Source: Motilibacter rhizosphaerae | Lineage (GTDB): Bacteria > Actinomycetota > Actinomycetes > Motilibacterales > Motilibacteraceae | DNA: 64,000 bases | NCBI RefSeq assembly: GCF_004216915.1 | Contig: NZ_SGXD01000005.1 | Span: 124,001-188,000, forward strand | Reading direction: 5' to 3' | Part shown: piece by piece, positions 7,908 to 18,569 of the stretch | How the letters are laid out: every line of letters starts with the position of its first letter | How positions within the stretch are numbered: the stretch's first letter is position 1 | Notes under the pieces: generated by a model | Databases searched by the model: none | Seen by the model: the letters and a program-made list of their open reading frames with translations, nothing else | Told to the model about the DNA's origin: nothing | Position numbers and translations under genes: made by a program

Positions 7908-8459
7908 GTGCCCCGCCGACTGTTCGAGTACGACCCGCCCGAGCGCTTCGTCGCCGGGACCATCGGCGAGCCGGGCTCGCGGGAGTTCTACCTCCAGGCG
8001 AGCGGGTTCGGCCGCGTGACCACCGTCGGGTTGGAGAAGCAGCAGGTCGCCGCCCTCGCCGAGCGCGTCGACGAGCTGCTCGACGAGGTGCTGCGGCGCA
8101 CGGGCGGCACCGCCGCCGTGCCGGCGGTCGCCCCCGCGGAGCTCGAGGACGACGAGCCGCTCGAGCTCCCCGTCGACGAGGAGTTCCGCGTCGGGACCAT
8201 GGCGCTGGCCTGGGACGCCGACACCGACCAGGTGGTCGTGGAGGCGCAGGAGGTGGGCGCCGACGACGACGAGGAGCCCGCCGACGAGGAGGACGGCCCG
8301 TCGCTGCTGCGCGTGCGCATGTCCGGAGGCGCGGCGCGCGCCTTCGCCAAGCGGGCGGCCGCGCTCGTGGCCTCCGGCCGCCCGCCGTGCCCCTTCTGCG
8401 GGCTCCCGCTCGACCCCGCCGGGCACGTCTGTCCGCGCGCCAACGGCTACCGTCGCTGA
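7908..8459 (+). CDS. DUF3090 family protein with a C-terminal zinc ribbon
   Basis: The 183-residue product starts PRRLFEYDPPERFVAGTIG and ends with CPFCGLPLDPAGHVCPR, a likely zinc knuckle. This is the architecture of the DUF3090 (TIGR03847) family found beside mshC across actinobacteria. A middle acidic stretch (DDDEEPADEED) may be a flexible insert. The function is unknown; conserved linkage to the next gene and mshC suggests a shared process. The start is a GTG just downstream of a -10 box. The gene ends 10 bases before the next ATG. Confidence 0.9.
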   Translation: MPRRLFEYDPPERFVAGTIGEPGSREFYLQASGFGRVTTVGLEKQQVAALAERVDELLDEVLRRTGGTAAVPAVAPAELEDDEPLELPVDEEFRVGTMALAWDADTDQVVVEAQEVGADDDEEPADEEDGPSLLRVRMSGGAARAFAKRAAALVASGRPPCPFCGLPLDPAGHVCPRANGYRR

Positions 8460-8469
8460 CACTGGCTGC

Positions 8470-9276
8470 ATGACCGCTCTCGACCTGGACAGCGCGCTCA
8501 CCCTCCTGCGCACGGGGGAGATCGAGGTGCAAGGGCGGATGGTCGACGCCTCCAACGCCACGCTGTACGGCGCGATCACCGCCGACGGCGTCGAGGCCCA
8601 CTGCGTCTACAAGCCGGTGGCGGGGGAGCGGCCGCTCTGGGACTTCCCCGACGGCACCCTCGCCGGGCGCGAGGTCTCGGCGTTCCTCGTCTCGCAGGCC
8701 GGCGGGTGGGGGGTCGTCCCGCCCACCGTCCACCGCGACGGCCCCTTCGGGCCCGGCATGGTCCAGCTGTGGATCGAGGCGGACGCCACCGTCGAGCTCG
8801 TCGACGTGGTGCGCCGCGGTGCGCTGCCGCGGGGGTGGCGCGCGGTCCTCGACGCCCGTGACGCCGGCGGCGAGGCCGTGCTGCTCGCCCACGCCGACGA
8901 CGAGCGGCTCCGCTCGATGGCGGTCTTCGACGCCGTCGTCAACAACGCCGACCGCAAGGGCGGCCACATCCTGCCCACCGGCTCCGGACCGGCGGACCCC
9001 GTGCACGGCGTCGACCACGGCATCTGCTTCAACGCCGACGAGAAGCTCCGCACGGTCCTGTGGGGCTGGGCCGGGCAGCGGCTGCGCGAGGAGGACCGGG
9101 AGGCGCTGGTCCGCGTGCAGGAGGCGCTCGACGGCCCGCTCGGGGAGGCGCTCGCCGGCCACCTGACCCGTACCGAGGTCGCGGTGACGGGACGGCGGGT
9201 CCGCCGCCTGCTCCGGGAGGGCGTCATGCCGATGGCGTCGGAGTCCTGGCCCGCCATCCCGTGGCCGGCCTTCTGA
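8470..9276 (+). CDS. SCO1664 family protein (PI3/4-kinase-like fold)
   Basis: The 268-residue product matches the TIGR03843-type family encoded next to mshC. Recognisable pieces are CVYKPVAGERPLWDFPDGTL at residues 40-60 (nucleotide-binding Lys and adjacent loop), FDAVVNNADRKGGHIL (catalytic-loop-like NNADRKGGH) and VHGVDHGICFN (metal-binding Asp and Asn). These resemble phosphatidylinositol 3/4-kinase and HipA-like kinases, so a phosphotransferase acting on a small molecule or protein is plausible. The real substrate is not known. It is co-directional with DUF3090 (10-base gap), while mshC has its own promoter 24 bases downstream. Confidence 0.88.
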   Translation: MTALDLDSALTLLRTGEIEVQGRMVDASNATLYGAITADGVEAHCVYKPVAGERPLWDFPDGTLAGREVSAFLVSQAGGWGVVPPTVHRDGPFGPGMVQLWIEADATVELVDVVRRGALPRGWRAVLDARDAGGEAVLLAHADDERLRSMAVFDAVVNNADRKGGHILPTGSGPADPVHGVDHGICFNADEKLRTVLWGWAGQRLREEDREALVRVQEALDGPLGEALAGHLTRTEVAVTGRRVRRLLREGVMPMASESWPAIPWPAF

Positions 9277-9287
9277 GCGTGCCGGGC

Positions 9288-9293
9288 TAGCAT
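9288..9293 (+). promoter_or_regulatory. -10 box implying a leaderless mshC transcript
   Basis: TAGCAT lies six bases before the GTG at 9300, and there is no ribosome-binding sequence between them. Confidence 0.55.
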
Positions 9294-9299
9294 CTCCCG

Positions 9300-10523
9300 G
9301 TGCACCCCTGGCCGGCTCCTGCCGTTCCCGCCCTGCCCGGACGCGGCTCGCAGCTGGTCCTCCACGACTCGGCCACCGGGACCCGGACCGCCGTCGGCGG
9401 AGGCGAGCGCTCACGGCTCTACGTCTGCGGGATCACGCCGTACGACGCCACCCACCTCGGGCACGCCGCGACCTACGTCGCCTTCGACCTGGTCCAGCGG
9501 GTGTGGCGCGACGCCGGCTCGACGGTGTCCTACGTGCAGAACGTCACCGACGTCGACGACCCGCTGCTCGAGCGCGCCGCCGCGACCGGCGTCGACTGGC
9601 GCGACCTCGCGGCGCGCGAGACGGCGCTGTTCTGCGAGGACATGGCCGCGCTCGGCGTGCTGCCGCCGGACCGCTACGTCGCCGTGACCGAGGTCGTGCC
9701 GCAGATCGCCGAGGCCGTCGCCCGCATGCTCGAGGGCGGGAGCGCCTACCGGCTCGACGAGGACGTCTACTTCGCCGTCGACTCCGACCCGGCGTACGGC
9801 GGGGTCGCCCACCTCGACGACGCGACCGCGCGGGCCCTCTCCGCCGAGCGCGGCGGCGACCCCGACCGCCCGGGCAAGCGCGGGCCCCTCGACCCGCTGC
9901 TGTGGCGCGGCGAGCGGCCGGGCGAGCCCGCGTGGGACTCGCCGGTCGGCCGCGGCCGCCCCGGCTGGCACGTCGAGTGCACGGTGATCGCGCTGTCCTG
10001 CCTCGGCGGCGGGTTCGAGGTGCAGGGCGGCGGGCGCGACCTGGTCTTCCCGCACCACGAGATGAGCGCCTCGCACTCCCACGCGCTGGGCGAGGAGTTC
10101 GCGCAGGTCTACGCCCACGCCGGGCTGGTGGCCTACGAGGGCGAGAAGATCTCCAAGTCGCGCGGCAACCTCGTCCTCGTGTCGCGGCTGCGGGCGCAGG
10201 GCGTCGACCCCGCCGCGGTCCGCCTGGCGATCCTCGCCCACCACTACCGCAGCGAGTGGGAGTGGACCGACGAGGTGCTGGCCGAGGCCGTCGCGCGGCT
10301 CGGCCGCTGGCAGGCGGCGCTCGGCCGCAACGAGGGGCCCGACCCGGAGCCGGTGCTCGCCGGCGTGCGCGCGGCCATGGCCGACGACCTCGACGCGCCC
10401 GCCGCGCTCGCGCTCGTCGACGACTGGGCCGCCCGGGCGGTCGCGGGCGAGGGGGAGCAGGTCCCCGGCGCGCCGGGGCTGGTGGCCCGGACGGTCGACG
10501 CGCTGCTCGGGGTCCGGCTCTAG
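9300..10523 (+). CDS. mshC: L-cysteine:1D-myo-inosityl 2-amino-2-deoxy-alpha-D-glucopyranoside ligase
   Basis: MshC joins cysteine to GlcN-inositol with ATP, the third enzymatic stage of mycothiol synthesis. The 407-residue product is a cysteinyl-tRNA-synthetase paralogue: [15 protein letters not shown] (zinc Cys and HIGH-like signature), [10 protein letters not shown] (second Cys), [11 protein letters not shown] (His ligands) and [10 protein letters not shown] (KMSKS-like loop). It is much shorter than CysS because the C-terminal anticodon-binding region is missing, and the neighbouring DUF3090/SCO1664-like genes support the mycothiol assignment over tRNA charging. The start is a leaderless-type GTG. 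It converges on the hybrid kinase gene with a 7-base gap. Confidence 0.95.
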   Translation: MHPWPAPAVPALPGRGSQLVLHDSATGTRTAVGGGERSRLYVCGITPYDATHLGHAATYVAFDLVQRVWRDAGSTVSYVQNVTDVDDPLLERAAATGVDWRDLAARETALFCEDMAALGVLPPDRYVAVTEVVPQIAEAVARMLEGGSAYRLDEDVYFAVDSDPAYGGVAHLDDATARALSAERGGDPDRPGKRGPLDPLLWRGERPGEPAWDSPVGRGRPGWHVECTVIALSCLGGGFEVQGGGRDLVFPHHEMSASHSHALGEEFAQVYAHAGLVAYEGEKISKSRGNLVLVSRLRAQGVDPAAVRLAILAHHYRSEWEWTDEVLAEAVARLGRWQAALGRNEGPDPEPVLAGVRAAMADDLDAPAALALVDDWAARAVAGEGEQVPGAPGLVARTVDALLGVRL

Positions 10524-10530
10524 CCCCCGC

Positions 10531-13326
10531 TCACCACCCGGCGCTGGCGCCCTGCTCCTCGGCGGCGGCGTCCTCCGGCAGCGACGCGACGAGCGCCTCG
10601 ACCGCGCCGACCGCCTCGGCGGCGAGCGCGAGCACCTCGCCGACGACGACGGCCGGCTCCGCGGTGCCGACCAGGGCCTCGGCGGCGGCGCACGCGACGG
10701 CGAGCCGCGCCGCCCCGAACGACCCGCTGCTGCCTCTGAGCTTGTGCAGCGCCGGCGCGAGCCCCTCGGGGTCGCCGTCGGCCAGGCCGCGCAGCCGCTC
10801 GGCCGCCGTGGCGAGGTTGCGGCCGAACCCCTCGTAGAGCTGGCGCATCTCCCCGGTGCCCAGCGCGGTCATCTCGCCGACCGTGCGGGGGTCCAGCACC
10901 CCGGCGTACGCCGCCTCCGGCTCCCAGCGCCACTCCGCGGTGGTCCCGTCCGGCTCCGCGCCCTGCTGCGCGGCGCCGCGGGTGTCGGCGATGCGGGAGA
11001 GCGCGGCCGCCAGCACCTCGAGGCGCAGCGGCTTGGCGAGGAAGGAGTCCGCACCGGCGCGCAGGAACGCCTCGCGGTCGGTCGCGAACGCGCTCGCGGT
11101 GACCGCCACGACGTGCGGCTGCCGCCCGCCGAGCCGCCGGATCTCGGCGGTGGCCTCCAGCCCGTCGAGCACGGGCATCTGGCCGTCCATGAGCACGACG
11201 TCGTAGTCGCGGGTGCGCACCGCCTCCACCGCGGCGGCGCCGTCGTCGACGAGGTCGGCGTCGTGCCCGAGGCGCGCGAGGTACGCCCGCATGAGCTCCT
11301 GGTTGACCGGGTTGTCCTCGGCGACCAGGACGCGCAGGGGCTCGTCGGCCCGGCCGAGCCCGGCGCCCGCCCCGCTGCCCGTGCCCGCGTCGACGGTGTT
11401 CGCGATCGTGCGCCGCAGCTTGAGCGGGCGCACCGGCTTCTGCAGGCGCGCCGCGAACAGCGGTCGGTCCAGCGGGCGCACGGCGGCGGGGCTGCTGAGC
11501 AGCAGGCACACCGGCCGCGTGCCCTCCGGCCGGCGGGCGAGCTCGCGCGCCACCTCGATGCCGTCCATGCCGGGCATGTCGGAGTCGAGCAGGACCGCGT
11601 CGATGCGTCGGCCGGCGGCGGTCTCCGCGGCGTACGCGGCGAGGCCGCCCGGGCCGTCCTCGGCCGTCAGCACGACGGCGTCGGCGGCCTCGAGCTGCGT
11701 GCGCAGGATCTGCAGGTTGGTCTCGTTGTCGTCGACCACGAGCAGCCGCAGGCCCGCCACCGAGGTGCCGTCCGCGCTGCGCCAGCGGCTGGGCGCCGCC
11801 GGGATGGGCAGCCGCACCATGAAGCACGAGCCCGCCCCGGGCTCGCTCGCCACACGGATCGCGCCGCCCATGGCGGTGACGATCCGCGAGGTGATCGCCA
11901 GCCCCAGCCCGGTCCCGCCGAACAGCCGCGTCGTCGACGCGTCCGCCTGGCGGAAGGGCTCGAAGAGCACGTCGATGCGGTCGGCGGGGATGCCGATGCC
12001 GGTGTCGCGGACCGCGACCTCGACGGTGCCGTCGCGAGCCTCGACCAGCGCCACCACGACCTGGCCGCAGCTGGTGAACTTGAGCGCGTTGCCGACGAGG
12101 TTGACCAGCACCTGGCGCAGGCGGCCCTCGTCGCCGACGACCCAGACCTCGTCGTAGGCCCCCAGGTCGACGAGCAGGTCGAGCCCGCGCTCGGCCGCCT
12201 GCACGGCGAACAGCTCGGCGACCGTGAGCAGCGTCCCCGCGACGTCGAACGGCACCGACTCGAGCTCGAGCTCGCCGGACTCGATCTTGGAGAAGTCGAG
12301 GATGTCGTTGATGAGCGTGAGCAGGCTGTCCCCGCTGGTGGCGATCGTGCGGAGGTGGCGGCGCTGCTCCTCGGAGGCCTCGCCGGCCAGCAGCAGGTCG
12401 GTGAGCCCGAGGACCGCGTTGAGCGGCGTACGGATCTCGTGGCTCATCGTCGCGAGGAACGCGGCCTTCGCCTGGCCGGCGCGCTCGGCGTCCTCGCGGG
12501 CGCTGATGAGGGCGTTCTCCCGGGCGTGGACCAGGCCGCGCTCGACCTGCAGCGCGACCGCCAGGGCGTTGACGTCGCGGCCGATGTCCTGGACCTCGAG
12601 CGGTCCGGCCAGGGGGACGCGGGCAGCGAGGTCGCCCTCGGTGAGCGCGGCGAGCCCGTGGCGCAGGTCCTGGACGGGCGGCAGCACCTCCCGGCGCAAC
12701 CGCCGGCCGGAGCGCACGACGAACAGCCCGGCGAGCAGCGCCACGACGAGCTCCGCCGCAGCGGCGACGGCGACGGCCGTCCGCTCGTCGCGGAGCGCGC
12801 CCTCCCGGCGCTGGAGCGCCGTCGTCCGGACCGCGGTCTCCGTGGTGCGGTAGCCGTCGAACAGGTGCTTGCCCTGCAGCAGCAGCGAGGTCAGCGCCGT
12901 ACGGTCGGTGAGGTCCGGCTGCGCGCGGAGCACGGGGTCGGACCAGCCCGCGTGCCAGGCCGCGCGTGCGGTGCGCATGGCCTGCACCTCGCCGCTGGTG
13001 CGCCGCTGGCCCGCGACGAGCCGGCCGAGCTGCGCGTCCAGCGCCGCTTCCCGGGCGCGCCCCGAGGCGTAGGGCTCGAGGAACTGCGGGTCCCGGGTGA
13101 GGAGGTAGGCCCGCAGGCCGGTCTCCTGGTCGACCATCGCGGTGTGGCCGTCCTGGAGGACCTGGACGACCTCGTCCTGCCGGTCGACGGCGGGGGCGAT
13201 GCGGAGGAGCACGACGGCGGCGGCGCTGGTCCCGATGAGGACGGCCGCGACGAGGGCGGCGACCCCCACGTGCAGGGGCCGGGCGAGCAGGTCGCGCAGG
13301 GGGCGCGCTGGTCGCCGGTCGGTCAC
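10531..13326 (-). CDS. hybrid sensor histidine kinase (CHASE3-HAMP-HisKA-HATPase-REC-REC-HPt)
   Basis: The 931-residue membrane kinase has TM1 at about 18-42, a CHASE3-like sensor with VDQETGLRAYLLTRDP at 65-80, TM2 at about 184-204 and a HAMP linker. HisKA follows with phospho-acceptor His296 in MSHEIRTPLNA, then an HATPase domain (NALKF, DTGIGIP, GGTGLGL). Next come two receiver domains (LLDSDMPGMDG and VLMDGQMPVLDG) and a C-terminal HPt with HKLRGSSGSFGA. A complete His-Asp-His phosphorelay is thus on one chain, yet no partner output regulator is encoded nearby. The GTG start at 13326 is six bases after the PAC2 gene's stop, so both are likely co-transcribed. The signal sensed is unknown. 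Confidence 0.93.
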   Translation of the reverse strand: MTDRRPARPLRDLLARPLHVGVAALVAAVLIGTSAAAVVLLRIAPAVDRQDEVVQVLQDGHTAMVDQETGLRAYLLTRDPQFLEPYASGRAREAALDAQLGRLVAGQRRTSGEVQAMRTARAAWHAGWSDPVLRAQPDLTDRTALTSLLLQGKHLFDGYRTTETAVRTTALQRREGALRDERTAVAVAAAAELVVALLAGLFVVRSGRRLRREVLPPVQDLRHGLAALTEGDLAARVPLAGPLEVQDIGRDVNALAVALQVERGLVHARENALISAREDAERAGQAKAAFLATMSHEIRTPLNAVLGLTDLLLAGEASEEQRRHLRTIATSGDSLLTLINDILDFSKIESGELELESVPFDVAGTLLTVAELFAVQAAERGLDLLVDLGAYDEVWVVGDEGRLRQVLVNLVGNALKFTSCGQVVVALVEARDGTVEVAVRDTGIGIPADRIDVLFEPFRQADASTTRLFGGTGLGLAITSRIVTAMGGAIRVASEPGAGSCFMVRLPIPAAPSRWRSADGTSVAGLRLLVVDDNETNLQILRTQLEAADAVVLTAEDGPGGLAAYAAETAAGRRIDAVLLDSDMPGMDGIEVARELARRPEGTRPVCLLLSSPAAVRPLDRPLFAARLQKPVRPLKLRRTIANTVDAGTGSGAGAGLGRADEPLRVLVAEDNPVNQELMRAYLARLGHDADLVDDGAAAVEAVRTRDYDVVLMDGQMPVLDGLEATAEIRRLGGRQPHVVAVTASAFATDREAFLRAGADSFLAKPLRLEVLAAALSRIADTRGAAQQGAEPDGTTAEWRWEPEAAYAGVLDPRTVGEMTALGTGEMRQLYEGFGRNLATAAERLRGLADGDPEGLAPALHKLRGSSGSFGAARLAVACAAAEALVGTAEPAVVVGEVLALAAEAVGAVEALVASLPEDAAAEEQGASAGW

Positions 13327-13332
13327 GCCGCC

Positions 13333-14205
13333 CTATCGGCCGGGGTCGCGGGGACCTGAGGCGCCGGGGCCGCGGCGGCGCAGGTAGCGCTCGAACTCCC
13401 GCGCGATGGCCTCGCCGCTCGCCTCCGGCAGCTCGGCGGTGTCCTTCGCCTCCTCGAGGGTGCGGACGTAGTCGGCGACCTCGCTGTCCTCGGCGGCGAG
13501 CTCGTCGACGCCGTGCTCCCAGGCGCGGGCGTCCTCGGGCAGCTCCCCCAGCTCGACGCTGAGGTCGAGCAGGTCCTCGACCCCGCGCAGCAGGGCGAGC
13601 GTGGCCTTCGGCGAGGGCGGCTGCGCGACGTAGTGCGGCACCGCGGCCCACAGCGAGACCGAGGGCATGCCCACGCGCCCGGCGCGCTCCTGCAGCACGC
13701 CGACGATCCCGGTCGGCCCCTCGTAGCGCGAGACCTCGAGGTCGAGCTGCCGGGCGAGGCCCTGGTCGGTGGCGGTGCCCGTGACGGGGATGGGCCGGGT
13801 GTGGGGGGCGTCGGCGAGCAGGGCGCCGAGCGTCACGACCATCTCGACGCCGAGGTCGGCGGCGACGGCGAGGATCTCGTCGGTGAACGCGCGCCAGCGC
13901 ATGTTGGGCTCGATGCCGCGCAGCAGCACGACGTCGCGCCCACTGCCGGGCAGCCGCGCCCAGGAGAAGCGGCTGGTCGGCCAGGTGACCGTCCGCTCGC
14001 CCTCGGCGTCGACCGAGACCATGGGGCGGTTGACCTGGAAGTCGTAGTAGTCGTCCGGGTCGATGGCCCCGAGCGGCACCGCCTGCCACACCTGCTCGAG
14101 GTGCTCCACCGCGCCGGTGGCCGCCTCGCCGGCGTCGTTCCAGCCCTCGAAGGCGGCGATGAGCACGGGGTCCACCAGCTCGGGGACGCTCTCGAGCTCG
14201 ATCAC
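13333..14205 (-). CDS. PAC2 family protein
   Basis: The 290-residue product carries the PAC2 fold features: VIAAFEGWNDAGEAA reads here as VLIAAFEGWNDAG, followed by DYYDFQVNRP, RGIEPNMRW, GALLADAPHTRP and SLWAAVPHYVAQPPSPKATL. The C-terminus EASGEAIAREFERYLRRR is typical of the actinobacterial version. PAC2 proteins are relatives of eukaryotic proteasome-assembly chaperones and of archaeal homologues, but the bacterial role is unproven. I chose the GTG at 14205 because GGAGGAG sits six bases before it and the family N-terminus aligns there; a GTG at 14220 is possible. It is divergent from metH. Confidence 0.86.
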   Translation of the reverse strand: MIELESVPELVDPVLIAAFEGWNDAGEAATGAVEHLEQVWQAVPLGAIDPDDYYDFQVNRPMVSVDAEGERTVTWPTSRFSWARLPGSGRDVVLLRGIEPNMRWRAFTDEILAVAADLGVEMVVTLGALLADAPHTRPIPVTGTATDQGLARQLDLEVSRYEGPTGIVGVLQERAGRVGMPSVSLWAAVPHYVAQPPSPKATLALLRGVEDLLDLSVELGELPEDARAWEHGVDELAAEDSEVADYVRTLEEAKDTAELPEASGEAIAREFERYLRRRGPGASGPRDPGR

Positions 14206-14275
14206 GCGCGACTCCTCCACCGGCTGCCAGGAGGCTCCAGCCTACGCGCGTGCGCGCCGCCGGGGTGCCCCCGCG

Positions 14276-14281
14276 TACCCT
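14276..14281 (+). promoter_or_regulatory. probable -10 box of metH
   Basis: TACCCT lies 34 bases before the metH GTG, giving a leader of about 27 nt with GGAGG near its end. The 109-base gap to the divergent PAC2 gene has no room for a cobalamin riboswitch. Confidence 0.35.
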
Positions 14282-14314
14282 GGGGTGTCGTCCTCGAGGA
14301 GCCTGGAGGCCCGC

Positions 14315-17785
<3,471 letters not shown>

Positions 17786-17815
17786 CCCCCGAGACTCCCC
17801 GTGATCATGCAGATC

Positions 17816-17832
17816 CTGGGGGACGTCCCCAG
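17816..17832 (+). terminator. small hairpin downstream of metH
   Basis: CTGGGG (17816-17821) pairs with CCCCAG (17827-17832) around a 5-nt loop, 31 bases after the metH stop and before the HAD ribosome site. Weak terminator or attenuator; no U-tract. Confidence 0.4.
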
Positions 17833-17868
17833 CCCGAGCAGCGCCGCTCACCACTTGGAAGGACCCGC

Positions 17869-18522
17869 GTGAGCGACCTGCAGGCCGTCTTCTTCGACAT
17901 GGACGGCACCCTCGTGCACACCGAGAGCACCTGGCTCGACGCCGAGATCGCCGTCGCCGAGCAGCTCGGCGGGACGTGGACGCCGGAGGACCAGGCGGCG
18001 CACGTCGGCGGGCCGCTGCCCAAGGTGGGCGCGTCGATCCTGCGCAGCGCGGGGCGCGACGACCTCACCCCCGACGAGGTGGGTGAGCTGCTCAACGCCG
18101 AGGTCGAGCGGCTGCTGCGCACGGGCCCCGTCCACTGGATGCCCGGCGCCAAGGAGCTCCTCGACGAGGTGCTCGCCGCGGGCGTGCCGGTCGCGCTCGT
18201 GTCCGCGTCGTACCGCCGGCTGGTCGACGCGGTCCTCGCGGCCGTGGGCGACGCGTTCACCACGACGGTCGCCGGGGACGAGGTGGCGGAGCTGAAGCCC
18301 GCGCCGCACGCGTACCTCGAGGCGGCGCGGCGCCTCGGTGTCGAGCCCGCCCGATGCGTGGTGCTCGAGGACTCCCCGACCGGCGTACGCGCCGGCGAGG
18401 CCGCCGGCTGCCCGGTCGTCGCCGTCCCGTCGGTCGCCCCGGTGGAGCCGGCACCCGGCCGCACGGTCGTCACCTCGCTCGAGCAGGTCGACCTCGACCG
18501 GCTGCGCAGGCTCGTGCGCTGA
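17869..18522 (+). CDS. HAD family hydrolase (beta-phosphoglucomutase/phosphatase-like)
   Basis: GGAAGGA at 17857-17863 precedes the GTG at 17869. The 217-residue product has HAD motif I FFDMDGTLV near the N-terminus, motif II ALVSAS, the Lys of motif III in ELKPAPHAYL, and motif IV VLEDSPTGVRAGEAAG. An alpha-helical cap between motifs I and II (residues 20-85) marks subclass I, as in phosphoglycolate phosphatase and beta-phosphoglucomutase. Substrate unknown. It lies 83 bases after metH and may share its transcript. Its last codons and stop are part of the 19-bp inverted repeat that follows. Confidence 0.88.
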   Translation: MSDLQAVFFDMDGTLVHTESTWLDAEIAVAEQLGGTWTPEDQAAHVGGPLPKVGASILRSAGRDDLTPDEVGELLNAEVERLLRTGPVHWMPGAKELLDEVLAAGVPVALVSASYRRLVDAVLAAVGDAFTTTVAGDEVAELKPAPHAYLEAARRLGVEPARCVVLEDSPTGVRAGEAAGCPVVAVPSVAPVEPAPGRTVVTSLEQVDLDRLRRLVR

Positions 18523-18553
18523 CCCGCCCCCCGCGGCGGGTCAGCGCACGAGC
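18510..18553. terminator. perfect 19-bp inverted repeat, bidirectional terminator
   Basis: Bases 18510-18528 (GCTCGTGCGCTGACCCGCC) are the exact reverse complement of 18535-18553, with a 6-nt loop CCCCGC. The left arm includes the last three codons and the stop of the HAD gene. The minus-strand ABC permease ends at 18570, so the hairpin can stop transcripts from both sides. Confidence 0.8.
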
Positions 18554-18569
18554 ACGACCGGGACGGCGC

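Noticed and set aside
9300-10523. Cysteinyl-tRNA synthetase
   Set aside because: The protein is about 60 residues shorter, lacks the C-terminal tRNA-binding part, and sits in the conserved mycothiol neighbourhood.
14206-14314. Cobalamin riboswitch before metH
   Set aside because: The gap is only 109 bases and shows no B12-box sequence or the expected multi-arm structure.
17816-17832. Strong intrinsic terminator after metH
   Set aside because: The stem is only 6 bp with no U-tract; it is listed as weak only.
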